Shown here one piece after another: positions 6,827-8,883 of a stretch of 8,883 nucleotides of DNA. Below the pieces are notes generated by a model, which had not been told where the DNA came from, ran no database searches, and worked only from the letters and a program-made list of their open reading frames with translations. The position numbers and the translations under genes are program-made. This stretch comes from Tardiphaga sp. (GTDB lineage Bacteria > Pseudomonadota > Alphaproteobacteria > Rhizobiales > Xanthobacteraceae), in NCBI GenBank assembly GCA_028290765.1, contig JAQGJF010000470.1:1-8883 (forward strand), written 5' to 3'. Position 1 is the stretch's first letter. Each line of letters opens with the position of its first letter.

Positions 6827-8500
6827 ATGGCTGAGCGGCTGCAAGCCGATGTCGTGGTGGTCGGCGCGGGTCCGGTCGGGTTGACGCTGGCGATGGATCT
6901 GGCGTGGCGCGGCGTCGATGTGGTGGTGCTGGAATCCCGCCAACGCTTTGAGCCGCCGAGCGTGCGGTCGAACCATGTCTCGGCGCGCTCGATGGAGATC
7001 TTTCGCCGGCTCGGGGTTGCGCGGAAGGTGCGCGATGCCGGATTACCGGCGGAATACCCCAACGATGTCGTCTACAAGACCTCGTTCCTCGGCCGTGAGC
7101 TGTCGCGCATCAGGATTCCCTGCCGAGCCGAGCGCTACACTGCGAAGGGTGGTCCCGATACGTGGTGGCCGACAGCAGAGCCGCCGCACCGGATCAACCA
7201 GATTTTTCTCGAGCCGGTGCTGGTCGAGCGTTTGTCGTCGATGCCGACGGCGCGAGTCTTCAACGGCACGTCGCTGCTTGATTTCGAAGCCGGTCGGGAC
7301 GGCGTCACCGCGTTCGCGCGAGAGACCGAGACCGGAAAAGACATGGAGGTCTCCGGCAAATTCCTGGTCGGCTGCGACGGTGGGCGCTCGCTGGTGCGCA
7401 GGAAAATCGGCGCCACGCTGAGCGGAGACGCCGTCTTGCAGCATGTGCAGTCGAGTTACATCCGCGCGCCGAAACTGCTCGGGATGCTGCGCGCGCAGGG
7501 CGGCACCCCGGCCTGGGGGTCGTTCGCGTTGAATCCGCGTCAGCCCGGCAATGTCTATGCGATCGACGGCCGGGAGACCTGGCTGATCCATGTCTATCTC
7601 AATGACGGCGTCACCGACTTCGAGGCGGTTGAGCGCGACGGCGCGATTCGTACCGTGCTCGGCGTCGACCAGGATTTTGACTATGAACTGCTGAGCAAGG
7701 AGGACTGGATCGGGCGGCGGTTGATGACCGATAAGGCCCGCCAGGACAGGGTCTTCATCTGTGGTGACGCGTGCCACCTCTGGGTGCCCTATGCCGGTTA
7801 CGGCATGAACGCTGGAATTGCCGACGCCGTGAATTTAGCCCAGGTGCTTGCCGCCGATCTCGGAGGCTGGGCCGGCGCGAACATGCTGACGGCCTATGAG
7901 GCCGAGCGGTTGCCGATCACCGGTCAGGTCTCGCATTTCGCGATGGATCATGCCCACGCCATGGCCAAGGCGCGAAAATCCATTCCACCCGAGATCGAAG
8001 CCGATGGCCCGCAAGGCGACGCGGTGCGCACCGCGATCGGAAAATCGGCCTACGATCTCAACGTTCAGCAATATTGCTGCGCCGGGCTGAACTTTGGCTA
8101 TTTCTACCAGGGCTCGCCGATCATCGCCTATGACGGCGAGGCGCCGCCGCCTTACAGCATGGGCGATTTCACGCCGTCGACGGTGCCCGGGGCACGGGTG
8201 CCGCATTTCTGGTTGGCCGACGGCCGTTCGCTCTACGACGCGCTGGGGCCGCATTACACGCTGCTGCGCTTCGACCCGACGGTCGACGTGTCAGGCCTGA
8301 CGACCGCGGCGGCCGCCGTTGCGATGCCGCTTCGTCTGCTCGATGTTGCGGCGGCGGAATTGCCCGACACCATCCGGCAAAAACTGCTGCTGGTTCGCTC
8401 GGACCAGCACATCGCCTGGCGTGGCGACGAAGTGCCGGCGGACCCCGGCGCTCTCGTCGAAATCCTGCGCGGCGCTCACCGCACCGCGAACGGTGACTGA
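6827..8500 (+). CDS. Class A FAD-dependent aromatic monooxygenase (second of two)
   Basis: A 557-residue soluble flavin hydroxylase of the TfdB/PheA/MhpA broad group. GAGPVG is at residues 13-18, the CDG motif at 183-185, and G313-D314 starts the second FAD motif, GDACHLWVPYAGYGMN. There the usual GDAAH...PP pattern is altered: Ala to Cys after GDA, and Val for the first Pro. A C-terminal thioredoxin-like domain includes RSDQHIAW (524-531). GGAG (6815-6818) is 8 nt before the ATG, and the gene follows the binding-protein gene by 25 nt, so it is probably co-transcribed. Its last 25 bp overlap the end of the convergent amidohydrolase gene. The N-terminal substrate half has little in common with the first monooxygenase, suggesting the two enzymes act on different intermediates rather than being duplicates. 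The substrate is unknown. Confidence 0.92.
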   Translation: MAERLQADVVVVGAGPVGLTLAMDLAWRGVDVVVLESRQRFEPPSVRSNHVSARSMEIFRRLGVARKVRDAGLPAEYPNDVVYKTSFLGRELSRIRIPCRAERYTAKGGPDTWWPTAEPPHRINQIFLEPVLVERLSSMPTARVFNGTSLLDFEAGRDGVTAFARETETGKDMEVSGKFLVGCDGGRSLVRRKIGATLSGDAVLQHVQSSYIRAPKLLGMLRAQGGTPAWGSFALNPRQPGNVYAIDGRETWLIHVYLNDGVTDFEAVERDGAIRTVLGVDQDFDYELLSKEDWIGRRLMTDKARQDRVFICGDACHLWVPYAGYGMNAGIADAVNLAQVLAADLGGWAGANMLTAYEAERLPITGQVSHFAMDHAHAMAKARKSIPPEIEADGPQGDAVRTAIGKSAYDLNVQQYCCAGLNFGYFYQGSPIIAYDGEAPPPYSMGDFTPSTVPGARVPHFWLADGRSLYDALGPHYTLLRFDPTVDVSGLTTAAAAVAMPLRLLDVAAAELPDTIRQKLLLVRSDQHIAWRGDEVPADPGALVEILRGAHRTANGD

Positions 8501-8883
8501 TACGGGCGCCCGAACGGCACGCCATTGATCACGGTCTGCACCGGCTTCAGGAACACCTTGCCGTCGCGCTTGTTGTTGCGGGTGTCGACAAACGACACCG
8601 GTCCTTCGACCAACTGCATGATCGCGACGTCGGCCGGCGCGCCGACCTGCAGCGTGCCGATCTTCGGCGCGCGGTTGATGATTTTCGCCGGCGCCGTGGT
8701 TGCCATGCTCACCACCTGCTCCAGCGTATAGCCCATGGTCATGAACTTGCTCATCACCCATGGCAGATAGGGCATGCCCGGCGTATTGCCGGAGAATACG
8801 TGGATGTCCGAGGAGATGGTGTCCGGGGCGCAGCCGCCGGGGATCGCGACCTCCGCCACGGTGAAATCGAAGCTGCCGCCGCC
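8476..8883 (-). CDS. Amidohydrolase/deacetylase (COG3964-like), C-terminal part; 5' end beyond window
   Basis: The minus-strand frame is open from the right edge to TGA at 8478-8476, giving the last 135 residues of a metal-dependent hydrolase. A GTG at 8859 is internal, since the frame continues upstream as GGGSFDFT in register with the family. PDTISSDIH (visible residues 20-28) matches the last strand of the amidohydrolase barrel, where the Asp (residue 26) is the conserved catalytic/metal residue. The helices with MSKFMTMGYTLEQVVSMATTAPAKII and the GTLQVGAPADVAI segment, which returns to the small beta domain, are typical of the COG3964 deacetylase/dihydroorotase-like group. Relatives such as Atu3266 are reported to hydrolyse acetyl-(R)-mandelate, so an ester or N-acyl substrate is possible. 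The gene is convergent with the operon and overlaps the second monooxygenase by 25 bp, without an intervening terminator. Whether it belongs to the same pathway is not shown. Confidence 0.85.
   Translation of the reverse strand, partial: GGGSFDFTVAEVAIPGGCAPDTISSDIHVFSGNTPGMPYLPWVMSKFMTMGYTLEQVVSMATTAPAKIINRAPKIGTLQVGAPADVAIMQLVEGPVSFVDTRNNKRDGKVFLKPVQTVINGVPFGRPYQSPFAVR

Noticed and set aside
1..8883. Mobile elements, CRISPR arrays, tRNA/rRNA genes or phage functions
   Set aside because: I saw no transposase, integrase, spaced direct repeats or tRNA-like cloverleaf, and base composition looks even apart from the two AT-rich operator regions.

Overview
The window is compact, GC-rich DNA with almost no non-coding space. 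The codon style, the periplasmic Bug-type binding protein, the IclR regulator and the aromatic-acid MFS carrier fit a soil alphaproteobacterium of the Bradyrhizobium/Rhodopseudomonas type. This assignment rests on overall style and family content, not on a marker gene. There are no tRNAs, rRNAs, CRISPR arrays, insertion sequences or phage genes.

Layout: (1) minus strand, 1291 running off the left edge: an aromatic acid:H+ symporter-type MFS carrier (AAHS family), nearly complete. (2) 1292-1513: an AT-rich divergent control region. (3) 1514-2281, plus: an IclR-family regulator. (4) 2282-2380: a second short control region. (5) 2381-8500, plus: a four-gene run that looks like one operon. It encodes a class A FAD monooxygenase, a thiamine-diphosphate (ThDP) enzyme, a TctC/Bug solute-binding protein and a second, different class A FAD monooxygenase. 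(6) Minus strand, 8476 running off the right edge: the C-terminal part of a COG3964-like amidohydrolase, whose end overlaps the end of the operon.

The most informative non-coding signal is a nearly identical imperfect 19-bp palindrome present twice, at 1352-1370 (between carrier and regulator) and at 2282-2300 (directly after the regulator stop, just upstream of a TTGACT box for the operon). The simplest reading is that it is the operator of the IclR protein, linking carrier, regulator and operon into one regulon.

Together the genes look like an inducible uptake and catabolic module for an aromatic or related cyclic carboxylic acid. The carrier and/or binding protein would capture the compound, two flavin hydroxylases would oxygenate it, and the ThDP enzyme would make or break a C-C bond, for example as a 2-oxoacid decarboxylase or a ring/diketone-cleaving enzyme. 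The amidohydrolase might release the substrate from an ester or amide precursor. No ring-cleavage dioxygenase is visible. The exact substrate cannot be read from the sequence, and the pathway as a whole may be undescribed.
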